Shown here: in pieces, positions 1 to 12,035 of the stretch | How the letters are laid out: each line of letters starts with the position of its first letter | Numbering within the stretch: position 1 is the stretch's first letter | Source: Paracentrotus lividus | Taxonomy: Eukaryota > Echinodermata > Echinoidea > Camarodonta > Echinidae | DNA: 64,000 nucleotides | Reading direction: 5' to 3' | NCBI GenBank assembly: GCA_940671915.1 | Contig: CALNVZ010001092.1 | Location: 19,261-83,260, forward strand | Made by a program: the position numbers and the translations under genes | The notes under the pieces: generated by a model | The model's input: the letters and a program-made list of their open reading frames with translations, nothing else | Told to the model about the DNA's origin: nothing | Databases searched by the model: none

Positions 1-480
1 CTGTTCCTTGACCTCGGTCCAAACAGTGGTCACCCAAGGTCACGCTGGGGCCAACATTTTACATTTAACGATCAAGATGTCGTATCGATACATTCTTTAT
101 TAGTTTGTTTATTCTTGTCACTTTCCTTATTCCGAGCTCGATTTTCTTCGTTTGAAATTGAAAACGAATTAACATTTGATTCTAAATAATAATATGCCTG
201 TGAAAACTTAAATATATCAATAATCAAACTTATTTTAAAGCTACACTCACTTATGTTCTAGAAGCTACTAATACGTAACATCCCAGCTGTTGTTTATCTT
301 TTACCCTGGCTCAACGCTCAAGCTGGCTGTGGAGTTGCAAAGTTTTATACAGGGATTATCTGCCATCGGCGGCCAATAGTGAATGGAAATAGTTTCAAAC
401 GAGGATTTTTATAAGGGGTCCGACACCTGAGCTCAGCTCTCGAACTGGGGGTAGCGGCACAACGAGGGATTGACGTAATG
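1..480. other. unassigned AT-rich DNA
   Basis: I see no recognisable gene, RNA or repeat boundary here. Long open frames are absent, and no counterpart was noticed elsewhere in the window. Confidence 0.5.
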
Positions 481-607
481 TTATATTGATATTTTGAAAA
501 GGAGATAAAGGAATTCTCCACTTTATTCTACATTGAAATCATCGATTTGTTAATTTGAGATTCAACATCCGTTCTGAAAATACATTCATCTCAACACTCT
601 TTACATA
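481..607 (+). repeat. left part of a split direct repeat
   Basis: This segment recurs almost unchanged at 10552-10684. There it is directly followed (from 10685) by a copy of 6961-7182. In the present copy the two parts are separated by 608-6960, which contains the Tc1-like carrier A. The second copy therefore looks like an uninterrupted version of the same sequence. Confidence 0.7.
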
Positions 608-1061
608 ATGTTAGTTGTCGTCTTTTCAGATAAAAAAAAAAAGAAAAAAGAAAGAGGCATAGTGATTGTAACATCAGTAATTGTAACATGTAAAGTCTTA
701 TCTGTATATACTTTTTTTAAATATAACATTAACTAATAGTTTCAAAACAGCATTACTAATTGATTTTTACTAATTGAAGCCCCCCTGAAAAAATAACCCA
801 CTTTGATAAATCCCACTGTTTTCCCGATTTATTAAATAAATTTTTTATTGTTGTCCTTCTTTTCTGATTTTCCACAATGTAACATCATTAATTGTAACGT
901 GTAATAGCTATCAAATTTGTTCTCTATCTTTATATTTCAAACAACAAATACTTAATGATATAAACAATGCTTCTCTGGATAAAAAATAAAACCCCACTCT
1001 TACATTTGAATGCATCGTTTTCGAGGTTTTTTCAGATCAACAATATCTATTCCACTAAAAA
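608..1061. other. unassigned AT-rich DNA
   Basis: It contains A-rich runs near 632-655 and no supportable gene. It lies inside the stretch that separates the two parts of the split direct repeat. Confidence 0.4.
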
Positions 1062-1339
1062 TACCATGTGGCCAAAATTATAGAAACACCTCAACCTACC
1101 ACAAAGTCTATGCATTATCAATCCATAAGTACATCTTGCCCGAGAACTCAGATAAATAGATGATCTTTGTGCCCAAGCTTTCAAACTTGTAATGCATAGC
1201 GGTCTTGACGTATTACTTTCAATACAAATTTATATAGGTTTTCACCCATGCTGGAATTGGCGCAGCATAAAACATAGGTTGAACGCACTATGGCGCTTTC
1301 TCGTTTCCCCTAACCTTGTGTACTAAACGCGTTGATCAT

Positions 1340-3175
1340 GAAGCGATCCCCCCGGAGGACAACTCCCCCGGGACAACTCGCCGAGACAGCTCCCGGAGGA
1401 GACAACTCTCCCCAGTACAACTCCTGCTATTGGGAACCGATTTTTATCGTCAAAGAGATAGGAGAGAGATATCATCTCAAAATCTTAAATCACCATAGGA
1501 AGTATGACGTGATTAAGGTTTAGAGGATGTAGTGAGTCAATGGTCAGGCCCGTGAACTAGGAGTCTTTGCGATGGTATTCGAGAATCTGAAAAAAATGAA
1601 CCTTTTGAATGAGTGATTTCATATTAGAGCGGCAAAGCGCAGCCTAAAATTTGACCTAAAAAGACCCGAAGCAGTAATTTTTACTTTATCTTGTGTTCTA
1701 TTATTGTTTGTTGTTATTTCACAAACGTGTGAACGATCATCTTTCTTTTAGCGCAAAAAAAACAAAAAAAAAAAAACAAAAAAAAATAAACAAAAAAAAA
1801 AAACAAAAAAACAAAAAAGGATTCAAAGCCAAACCTCAAGGATAACTTATTCACATCACAGTTCTGTATACTCAATGACGACAAAAATAACATGTACATA
1901 ATTTGAATACAAGGGTTTGTAGTGATTTCTTCTTCTTTGTGCAGCAATGGTTTTAACAATATATAAATGGTTTTATTCGGATATTGAACCGGAAATACTT
2001 GAAAAATTGGTTGATTATACCAGATGTTTTAATTTTTCATCTACCTGAGAGATATTTTCAACCGACCACTAGTATTGCAAATACACATTCTCTTTGATAG
2101 CTGATGACACGCATTGAATGCACAAGTCTGCAACTGCATACCTTATGTAATACACACGAACCATTTAAGAGCTTATCACATTGTCTGTAAAATCTAAACC
2201 AATGACAAAATGAGTAACATTATTCCTTGAAAAATTAACAAACAAGTGTGATTTGACATTGAGTTTTGTAATCTGATAAAATAATTGTGTCTGTTTAAAC
2301 TTTCGCTCGTTCTTGCATTTGTTAGTGTGATAATTATTAAAAAGCATTATTATTGTGGCTCACCCCCCCGCCTACACTGCTGAAAACGACTTATGAGATA
2401 TGTTAGGCCAACTCCGCCCAGCTCTGCCTCTTTCTACTCCTGTAGCTTCATATTTAAGTAACCCCATTAGCATCCTTCCCTGTTTTTTCAAACATTTCTT
2501 TTATTTCTTGCATTGTTCAATAATTTTTCCTTTTTCTGAGGGTCACGATATTCGGTTGGGGTACCTCTGAATCTGCCAAACCTAAACAACCTTGTTTGAG
2601 GGAAGATGCCATCTCTTAGATTGGAAAGGGGTGGTTCCAATGGATGATTACACCCCAAATTAGAAACAACCATTCCCATCTCCGCTTGTCATATCAGAAG
2701 GGTTACTCATGCGAAAAGTAATGTAATAATGTAACAGAAAGAAAAAACAAGGTTGGGCATAAATTTCCAATTAGTTATAAAGCATTTAAGTGAGGGGAGA
2801 TGTCATCCAACGGGAGTTGTCCTTGGGGGGGGCCTATCCATACCGGGGGAGATGTCCCCGGGGTGAGGCTGTCCTCGCAGGGGAGTTGGTGTCTGTCGGA
2901 GTTATCCTCTCGGGGAGCGTTCTTCCAGGGCGGTGTTGTCCTCCCAAGTCGGGGGTTTGTCCTCAGGGGAGTTGTCCAGGGGGAAGTTGTATCCTCCTGT
3001 GGGAGTTGTGCCCTGGGGAATGCGACTGTCCCCGGGGGACTCGTCCTTGAGGGGACCTGTCCTCCAGGGGAGATGTCCTGCGGGGGACCTGTCCTCCGAG
3101 GGAGTTGTCCTCCGGGGGAGTTGTCCTCCGGGGGAGCTGTCCTCCGGGAGTTGTCCTCCTGAGGAGATGTCCTAG
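1340..3175. mobile_element. foldback-like element with GGAGGACAACTC repeat arms
   Basis: The left arm (about 1340-1435) is a run of imperfect repeats reading GGAGGACAACTCCCC. The right arm (about 2793-3175) is a longer run in the opposite orientation, reading GGGGAGTTGTCCTCC, with a unit of roughly 15-18 bp. The interior (1440-2790) is AT-rich, holds an A-rich tract at about 1755-1817 and has no recognisable gene. The same arm sequence occurs at 27370-28680, and the AT-rich stretch before the right arm (about 2740-2807) resembles 28342-28411, so this is a family. Arms built of short tandem repeats are the hallmark of foldback elements, including the sea-urchin TU elements. Assignment to TU is an inference. 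Confidence 0.6.
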
Positions 3176-3544
3176 AACCATTCTAAGTTTCAGCAAATTT
3201 GGTTAAATGGGGAGGGTGGATTCGCCCACACCCTCGGTGGTTAGATGACCCAAAAAACCATGCCCATTGACAGTTAAGACTATTTTTTTTTAAATTTAAT
3301 GAAGACACTCCTTGTAAATGTTTTCTTTTTAAAAGGAAATTTCATGAGCAATTCAAATATGTTGAAATATCAAGGGTCATTTGAACACTGGACTTAAATA
3401 GGGGCACTGAATTAAAAATTTGGGGCCCTTCAAAAATAATTTTAAAATCCCCACATAAGATGTAATTGCTTCACCCTGTATTGTTATGAATGCCATTGTT
3501 GACATCCTCAGGAAATTTCCTTTCAGAATATATATTCTGAATAT

Positions 3545-6523
3545 ATATTCTGAAATATATGGGGTCGCGTTATATGTTCACAATGAATTGCATTATAAAG
3601 TTAGATCTGATATTCAAATAGTCGATATTGAAACCCTATTTATAGAAATTATCGATGCTAATTATAGAAATAAAATAGTCGCTGATGTATTTTTAGATAA
3701 ATTAGAAACTTGTCTCGAAACTATATCTCGTGAAAACAAGGATATTTACATCATGGGCGATTTTAATATAGATCTCTCCATGCCTCACACAGCTCTTAGT
3801 CAACACTTTAGTAACTGATGTCATCATTTTATTTAACCTCTCATTGATACACTACGAGAATAACAAATGCAACACACACAATTATTAACAATATTTTCAC
3901 AAATGAAGCAAATACAAACAAAGGACGTAATTATATTACGATATCTCGATCTTACCCATTTTCACCGATAATATCAAGCACCAATCGATTACAAAAACAA
4001 TCAAACAAGAACACTCACTCGACGAAAGAACCTAAGCGCAACAAGATTCACTTAAAATAGATCTGAATGCAGAAAGATGGCAAGATGTCTTAAATGAGCA
4101 GATGTATAAATTCATATGGAATATTCATAAACAAACTGCTTATATACTACAATAAAATCGTGCCTTTGACAAAAATCACTTCGAACAAAAGAAGAATAAA
4201 CAACCATGGATCACTCAAGGAATAATCAAGTTCTATATTTACTCGTAATCAATTACATAAAATTATCACTTAAATCACCTACATTGGTACATAAAACAAA
4301 TACAAAACATATCGTAATAAATTAACTTCTGTTTATCCGTCTTGCACCGAAAATCGTATTTTTCAGAGAAAATTGAAAACAATAAAAGACAATAATAAAA
4401 CATTATGGAATACGATAAATGACATCCTAGGGTAAGAAAAAAGATCGAGACCATACTGAATTTTTAGAAAACGGTGATTATATAAGAGATCCTAATATTA
4501 TCGCTGATGCATTCCACTCATTTTTTACTAACATTGGCCCTAATCTAGCCTCAAAAATTGTTACCAATGATCATGATTTTTACAATATTTAGATAATGCA
4601 TAACGAACATTCACTATTCTTTAATCCTACAAATGTTAAAGAATAACTAGAAATGTTCGATCCTTAAAATCCAGTAAATCTAGTGGCCATGACGGGATAA
4701 GTGTTTATTTACTAAAACAAATAATTTATTTCATGGCTGCTCCACTTGTGCATATTTCAATCTGTCTCTCTCCCGAGGCATTTTCCCCGAATCGCTAAGC
4801 TGCCAAAATAATTCCAATATATAAAAAAGATACCCATGTCGAATAGTAAACTACGCCCGATTTCTCTGTTACCAAGCATTTCCAAAAATACTGAAAAAAT
4901 TGTTTACAATCGTATATAATACCTTTTGGACACAAAAAATTATTAATCCCCAATCAGTACGGCTTCAGGAAAATTATTCGACTGATTATGCCATTGTTCA
5001 ACTTCATGACAAAATAATTATTCACTCTCAAAAAAAGACACACTATTGGAGTTTTTATGATTTATCGAAGGCGTTCGATACAATGGACCATAACATATTA
5101 CTAAGTAAATTAAAGACATATGGAATCAGAGGAATCGTACTTTCTTGGTTCAAGACTATTTGAATAATAGACGTCAATTTGTTAATTTCAAAATCCAATC
5201 ATCTAATATATGTCATGTGAAATGTGGAGTTCCACAGGGTTCAATCCTAGGCCCTATTATTTTAATATATATGAATGACATTGTAAAACGCAATCACCTA
5301 TACTTACATATATCTTATCTCGCAGATGACACTAACACATATTCTATTCACATCCGAACTTAATATAACTTGTCGCAACTCTCAATCAAGAAAATAAGAA
5401 ATTATCATTATGGTTAAGTCAATAAACTCTCCTTAACATTAATAAAACAAACTTTATGTACTTAAGCATATTAATCTAAATACGCTATTTCGCCGATAAT
5501 ATTATATATCAATGAATATGCCCATAGATGAAAAACAGGAAACTAAATTTTTAGGTGTCTTGATCGATCTAACGTAACATGGAGTAGTCACATTCGTAAT
5601 ATAACATGATAGTAGCAAGAGGCACAGGCCATTTTGTATAAATTAAAATATTATATCTATCAAGAATCATTACTTATGCTTTATAACTCATTTATTGTCA
5701 CATATATTATTGTAACATAGTGTAATGGGGAACAGTAAAAATAAAAATAGATTCATTATTGCGCCTTCAAAGAAAGCACTTCGCTTGTTCTCATTCCCAT
5801 TATCTCGCCCATACCGATCCTTTATTTCATAATTCAAACATTGAAAATTTAGACGATATTACACTTATCAACTGCTATTTTATGTACAAAACTTCTATAC
5901 AATTACTAACCACACCTTTCCAAATATCTTTATTTACACAGAGACATTCATTCATACCCCACACGACATTCATCTGACTTTCATTTACAACCAAGACTAA
6001 TTATTGCTTCACAAAAAACATACGTCATCATGGTCCTGATGTTGAACACATTACCTATTAATATTAACAATGCTGCATTCTTTTATCCTTTAAAAGTTTT
6101 GTTAAAGAGGTACCTTTTATCTAAGTATCTTTAAAACTCGCACTTGCACTCGCACTCACAACTCACTCACATCACTTTGCCTGTTTCCCTTCCCTTATAT
6201 CTTTATTTCTTAGAAATATAAGTGACATCCCTGTTATAATATAGACTTCGTTAACTTAAATGGTTTTTCATGTACCCCTCCCCCCTGGCTGCTATTCGGT
6301 CAAGCATTTTTGCTTATGATAGCTGGCCCTGCATTTGAAGTATTAGTATTTGTGTTTTAAAATCTATATAAATTATGTCTATTATCTATTGTTATTATGG
6401 TTATGTCACCATTTGTAATCTTATCAATTATTTTATATATTTTATGTATATGTATATCAATGATAATGTGATATTATGTTTCGAAAATCAATAAATGCAG
6501 AAACACCTGCCTAAAAAAAAAAA
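3545..6523 (+). pseudogene. decayed non-LTR retrotransposon (CR1/Jockey-type LINE)
   Basis: The translated fragments give the two LINE enzyme domains in the expected order. An endonuclease (APE-type) piece at 3486-3818 contains IYIMGDFNIDL. A reverse transcriptase follows: fragment [12 protein letters not shown] near 4855, motif [13 protein letters not shown] in 4900-5163, then GVPQGSILGP and the catalytic LADDT in 5145-5363. Many stops and frameshifts separate the pieces, so it cannot be active. The 3' end is a run of A at about 6510-6523. Carrier copy B has the same flanking sequence without this insert (near 19276-19290), which fixes the insertion point. AT-rich flanks blur the exact 5' end and target-site duplication. 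The clade is inferred from motif style. Confidence 0.85.
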
Positions 6524-6960
6524 AAATATATACTTTTGTAGGGAGAGGCTTAAAATGTTAAACGTTATGACACTTTGATCCTGAGAGGGGCAAGATTTTT
6601 AGAATTTTCAAATGGTGGTGTAATATAAAAAGGTCGACTTGGGAGCGAGTTCCCAACGCATGGCTTTGTTATTTAGTTTTTTAAGTATAATGATGATATT
6701 CGGAGACATTTCAACCATTTTATACGTATCTAAATAGTAAACTGAATGAAAATTCTTAAAATCATTTAAGTGTGCTTGGTGTTCTAATAATTTTGGCCAC
6801 CACTGTATATCTTTAGCTATTCATTGTATATATCATAACTTTTCTTGAAGAATAATAATGATAACAATATTGCATGATGGTAAATTTCGATATACAACTG
6901 AGTAACCGCACATTGATCTGTTTATTTTGATAATCTTTGCAGAATTGGTCAATCAATAGG

Positions 6961-7182
6961 AAAAGGCAAAAACCAACACTTTTGTTTTCGAAATAGATAA
7001 AAAAAAATGGTCTGATTAGGATCGTGAATTTATCATCTGACTGGAAAAGATGGGATGAATATGCACTCCCCGAATTTCAGGGAGATGAAACCCTATGCTT
7101 AAGTGAGTCCGATTTATCAGATCATGACATAATTGGGACGATATGAAAATTAATACAATTATCTCACTTTTTGTTGAAAGAT
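6961..7182 (+). repeat. right part of the split direct repeat
   Basis: It matches 10685-10903 closely. The match stops at the point where the left outer inverted-repeat arm begins (7183), so 7183 is likely a real insertion or rearrangement boundary. Confidence 0.7.
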
Positions 7183-8040
7183 ATATATATATATTAATTA
7201 TATACAGATAGTCATAGTATTCATGTAATTGGTCAATTAAGTTGTCAATGATGAATTATATCATACACTTAATTATTTAATGAAATATAAATAAATGGCA
7301 CAGAAACATGATATTTTCCACAACTGACTGTCATGTGAGTAGTCGCGTGAATGGCGTGTCATGACTGATTTGCTGGTGAACCAGAGAACACAACATATTC
7401 ACGGTACAATATTGAGTGATTAAACATCGCGTGCGATCTATACACATGTAATCTTGCATTAATGATAAGGAGTGTTCAACTTGCAACTTAAAGTTGTGAT
7501 GCGAGCAAACTTTTTGTCTACAAACTTGCACCGGGTATACAGTTTACAAACAAATTATTGTAAAGTTAATTCTCAACTTTAATGCTATTATGAGAAATGG
7601 GCCTGATGATAATATTTATTTCATACCGCAAGCTCAACGCACCTTTCCAATGATTTAACTTCTATCACACAAATTATTTATTTTTATTTATCTACATAGA
7701 ATATATACTCACTGCACCCCGCCAGGGAGATTTACAGCCAAACACTCACTATAGGGTATAATAATGAATTTTTCACCAAACAAACTCTATGCCCTTTTCC
7801 CAACTTTTTTTATACCAAAAATTATTTTATTAAACATGTTCAATGTATATTATTACCTAGTAAATCGTAAACTCAAAATGATTCCGCCCATTTAGTGAGT
7901 AAAAAAGAAGAAAAGATTACGAATCGCAGTATTTATCACACACGTGGAACATAGTTGGTCGTAATTCATTACTTTAAGATATATATATATATAATTTTTA
8001 GATGCAGACCCCCCCCCACCCATTTAAAAGTTTAATTGCG

Positions 8041-8262
8041 CTACTCCAAACACATACAAAAAAATGGCGGTGTTTGCATCCTACCAATACACATCAAAAC
8101 ACCTAATGGAGAGTTCATAATTTTATCGCTCCAGGACGTTGACATAAAAGTTGTGTGGAAGATCGAATTCACGACCTTAAGTTCCCTGGTCAAGTTGATA
8201 AACCACTCGACCGTTGACACTTCAAAGTTGTCAGCGCATTGGGCTCTCATTTTTCTCTTCAT
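8041..8262 (-). other. 73-codon open frame conserved in both inverted arms
   Basis: An ATG-started frame of 73 codons is matched by a 74-codon frame in the other arm (33473-33697, plus strand) with only a few residue changes, such as V/A and M/T. The opposite strand is open too. The substitutions noticed change residues in this frame, so nothing indicates purifying selection. No domain is recognised. It may be a relic of coding sequence captured in the repeat, or chance. Confidence 0.15.
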
Positions 8263-8421
8263 CGTAACAATGTAGTTACTTACTTAATATTATTTTTTAT
8301 TGAATTCGACCTTCAGTTTCTTTACAGAAGGTATAAATCATTACCAAGGAAAGAGATAGCAAGTTCAAATATAATCACATCATGTTATTTGCTGTGATTC
8401 CTTATATACATGTATAACTAA

Positions 8422-8613
8422 ATTTTAAGAGCATTGTGTTATTTATTTACTTTATGAACGCAGTTGTATAAACTTCATAAATTAAATGAGCCAAAAGATA
8501 AAGATAAGGGTTCCAAGTATTTTAAGAGCATTGTGTTATTTATTTACTTTATGAACACAGTTGTATAAACTTCATAAATTGAATGAGCCAAAAGATAAAG
8601 ATAAGGGTTCCAA
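8422..8613 (+). repeat. 97 bp tandem duplication
   Basis: Two adjacent near-identical copies begin ATTTTAAGAGCATTG at 8422 and 8519. The right outer arm carries only one, so the duplication arose after the arms formed or was lost from the other arm. Confidence 0.8.
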
Positions 8614-9498
8614 TGTACAGTGCCATAGTGAACTAATACAAGTGGCCGACCAAAATTGGCGTTTTATAATTAGGTCACATGATTACTGACAAGACAAATT
8701 TCAAGTAGGGCCTATGCATAATAATATTCATTTCCAATACGCGAGAAGAGACAAGGATCCTATCACATCATTTTGTTAATATTTTATGAACTCCATATTA
8801 ACATATGTTCAAATCTTAATTTGCTGGGAGATCTTCAGCCCACTTTAATTCCATTTTTTTTACATGTCAGAGTCTGCAACATTGCCACCCCCCCCAAAAA
8901 AAAACAACAACAACAACACATTGAAGCATTTAAAGATGGTATTTCATGTCATCACATCATTACACAACCAAATAATATAACAATGAAATTTGTGGATTCA
9001 CGTTTGGACACCATTAAAGTATTGAAGTAAATGTCAGGTAAAATATGAACCTGTTCCAAGTACATCTAGCCCTAAGACTATTTCATGGCGTATATATTTG
9101 GTAACAACGCCCTGTTTTGTAATAGCGTTATAATATTATTATACATGATTCTATTGACATCAGAATTTTTTTGTAATAAATAACAAAATTTGAATATTTA
9201 TATTGTAGTTATTATGTAGTTACATATTCACATTATATATCATGAATAATTTTTAATGTAAAAGTACAAGTTTTATCATACAATATGAATCGTTTTACAT
9301 GAACAAACTTTATAACGGATTATGAAATATGTTCTTTTCTCAATTTTCTTTATTTCTTTGATTTTTCTAACAAACATAAACAAAATGTAATTTGGGATAT
9401 TTTTTAGCAATATATCTTTATTTTTTTATTTTTTTTTAACGCTCTTGATCACTATTAGTTTATTTGATTCCACTCCGACATGAAGTCCATATAATCAA

Positions 9499-10551
9499 TC
9501 AAATATATTCAGCTGGTGTAAATAACGGACCTGGAAGAAAATTAATTTCATTTTAGAGTTTTGAGAGGGACATGGTTAATCATGTTTCAAAACAAAATTG
9601 AGAAATCAATTTTAAAAACCTGTCAAAAATTCGATCTATAAGAGCATTCACAGTCAAAAATTATAAATCAGTAAATTACAGGAAATAAATCAAATAGCTG
9701 AAGAAACTTGTTTTTGCATTTATTTGCAAGATGACTATAATATATGATGTATTATCATGTACACTGTTCGTCATAAATGTGGAATATTTTTTTCTTGGCT
9801 TCAGAAAAATCATCTGGGGTGTAGGTTTGATATTTTTCCTTAAGTTAATTCCAGGTTCATGGTAAAGTCTATTGTGTAGTAAATCTAGAACGGTCAAACA
9901 ATATTTTGATTGGGGTTCAAACGTGATTTTATTGATTTTTACAGCATGAAAATTTCTATATTCCCAAAATGTATTGTAGAATATTAGCTATCAGTAATAA
10001 TAATAATAATTCTTAATTCATAAAGCGCAACTGCTCTGCCTAAATGAGACACCCAAGGATGCGAACGTCATTGTGGTTTGTCCAGAATATTATTATTATT
10101 ATATATTAAGGATTAATCGGCCTTGTCATTTGGGGGACTATATAAAACGATATAGTATAAAAAAATGAATAATCCATTGGCAGTGTTTCTTCTTACCTGA
10201 CAAAGGGTACATGCAGGTAATATGGGCCCCCTAAGCTCATTTGCCTAACTTGCATAAAATTACAAAATGGCACACAGTCTAATCTTTATTTATATGAATC
10301 AATAACTACTGCTCTTACTTTTATTGTGAAGAAAAACGATTAGCACCAACCCCCCTGTCTGCAATATTCAACGTGTGTTAGTAAAAAGTAGTTTATCATG
10401 CACTTTATCGTAAAAAAACAAAACCAAGTACACCATATAAAGCAACAAAGAATAACCACATAATGATGTAAATATTTTTTCTTTTAAAATTTAAGACCAA
10501 GTACAAAATTTCTGTTATCAATAATAAATATATAGTAAATAAAATTGCATT
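9499..10551. other. unassigned AT-rich DNA with short SINE-like tail
   Basis: No gene is seen. At about 9993-10100 a run of AAT trinucleotides followed by a stretch containing ATAAAGCGCAACTG resembles the tail of tRNA-derived SINEs, as also seen at 29837-30102, but the head is missing. The words TACATGCAGGTAATATG near 10208 recur near 24090. Confidence 0.3.
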
Positions 10552-10903
10552 TTATATTGTATTTTGAAAAGGTGAATAAAGGAAATTCTCCACTTTATTC
10601 TACATTGAAATCATCGATTTGTTAATTTGAGATTCACATCCGTTCTGAACAATTCAATTTTCAAACACTCTTTACTTAAATGTTAAAAGGCAAAAACCAA
10701 CATTTTGTTTTTGAAATAGATTTTTAAAAAAATGGTCTGATTAGGATCGTGAATTTATCATCTGACTGGAAAAGATGGGATGAATATGCACTCCCCGAAT
10801 TTCAGGGAGATGAAACCCTATGCTTAAGTGAGTTCGATTTATCAGATCATGACATAATTGGGACGATATGAAAATTAATACAATTATCTCACTTTTTGTT
10901 GAA
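10552..10903 (+). repeat. uninterrupted copy of the split direct repeat
   Basis: Positions 10552-10684 correspond to 481-607 and 10685-10903 to 6961-7182, without the 6.35 kb that lies between them in the first copy. Confidence 0.75.
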
Positions 10904-10927
10904 ATGTGTTGTACTTATATATATATA

Positions 10928-11395
10928 CAGTCTGTGTCAAATAAAATGGTACAGTTGGAAAACATTTTTTTTATAGTGTGAAGGTTAATATCAACGTGGT
11001 ATTGTTTGTTATTTTCATAAAGCAGGAATATCACTCTTTCTTCTGCAATTTTTTTCATCACATTTGGTGCAGTATTTTTTTTAAATATGACTAATTTTCT
11101 ACAATCAAGGAAAATCCATTTTTCGCACGCCGTCCCATGCCTTTGTGTACGATTTCGCATAATGACCGTGAATTCAGCGCTCCAGAACAATAGAAGTGCG
11201 TTATTTCGATTTGTTCCTCGTCGCACAAAACTTAGCATAACTTTTGTTTTACAAAAGCAAATTATACAGGACAAAGCGCATCAGCAAGAAAAATCTTTTG
11301 GCTTTAATTTGGTACCACAAACACACATTATATGAAAAGATTTCACACCTAAATGATTTTTTCCCCGACTGTACCATTTTTTTTTACACAGACTG
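10928..11395. mobile_element. 468 bp Tc1/mariner-like MITE
   Basis: Inverted ends read CAGTCTGTGT and ACACAGACTG, followed inward by an A/T run and by GGTACAGT and ACTGTACC. They are flanked by TA on both sides (10926-10927 and 11396-11397). It lies immediately next to carrier B; the two share a TATATA target. A 119-codon minus-strand frame crosses it but resembles no transposase and is taken as chance. Confidence 0.8.
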
Positions 11396-12035
11396 TATAT
11401 ACAGTGGTGGCCAAAATTATTAGAACACCTGAACCTACACAAAGTCTATGGGATTATCAATGCCCTAGTTCATTTGCCGAAATCATATTAAAGATATCTT
11501 TTGTGTGCCATGAGCTTTCATGACTTTTTAGCATAGGGTCTTACGTATATGTAGACACCACATTTATATAGTTTCGACCATCTGGTAATGCGCAGCAATA
11601 ACAGTTGCGCTATGCGCTTTTGGTTTCCCCATAGACTTGTTACCCTAGGAGCCAAGGGCCTTTAATCAGCATTTTTGCTGGGGAAGGTTTGGAGGTCCTA
11701 TCTAGGGTAAAATTTTGCGCTGATTCCAAAAATGTCACTCTTACTGACCGTACCCGTGACACTTCGGCCATTTTGGCCAATTTTTGTCCAAAAATGACCA
11801 TTTTGGTCACTTGTGGTCAAGGGTATTTTATTTCTATAATTTTTGCCGATAAATGGGATTTGTAAAACCTATCTGATGTAAAAATGTGCGCTGATTCTAG
11901 AAAAAGTGGTTTTATTGACTCCGTGAGTCATTAAATACAATACTCCCATACCATTTCCCTAAAATATTTGGACAGCCCTGGTCATTTAGGCCACTTTGCC
12001 CGAAAGTGACCATTTTGCCATTTTGCTGGATTTTG

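Larger units (their letters stand above)
1064..6805. mobile_element. non-autonomous Tc1/mariner-like TIR element, copy A
   Basis: The right end is an intact inverted terminus reading outward as CAGTGGTGGCCAAAATTATT. The left end, at 1064, is a decayed version of it. Both ends abut TA (1062-1063 and 6806-6807), the target-site duplication of Tc1/mariner elements. The subterminal arms (1064-1320, 3182-3530 and 6530-6805) match copy B (11402-11640 and 18931-19561). No transposase is visible. Inside are two unrelated insertions: short tandem repeats in opposite orientation (1340-3175) and a LINE relic (3545-6523). It is probably an old, immobile non-autonomous element. Confidence 0.75.
7183..9498 (+). 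repeat. left arm of a 2.3 kb long-range inverted repeat
   Basis: The whole stretch is found inverted at 32300-34530, colinear and highly similar, with small indels. The outer ends of both arms run into TA-rich simple sequence. The inner ends stop near TCCATATAA. No element-typical terminus or target-site duplication was recognised. The arm contains a 97 bp tandem duplication (8422-8613) that the right arm lacks, and a short frame that is open in both arms (see 8041-8262). Confidence 0.85.

Noticed and set aside
1714-1959. 81-codon Phe-rich minus-strand frame
   Set aside because: Arises from an A-rich tract.
10915-11274. 119-codon minus-strand frame
   Set aside because: It spans a 468 bp MITE, has no recognised domain and crosses the element end.
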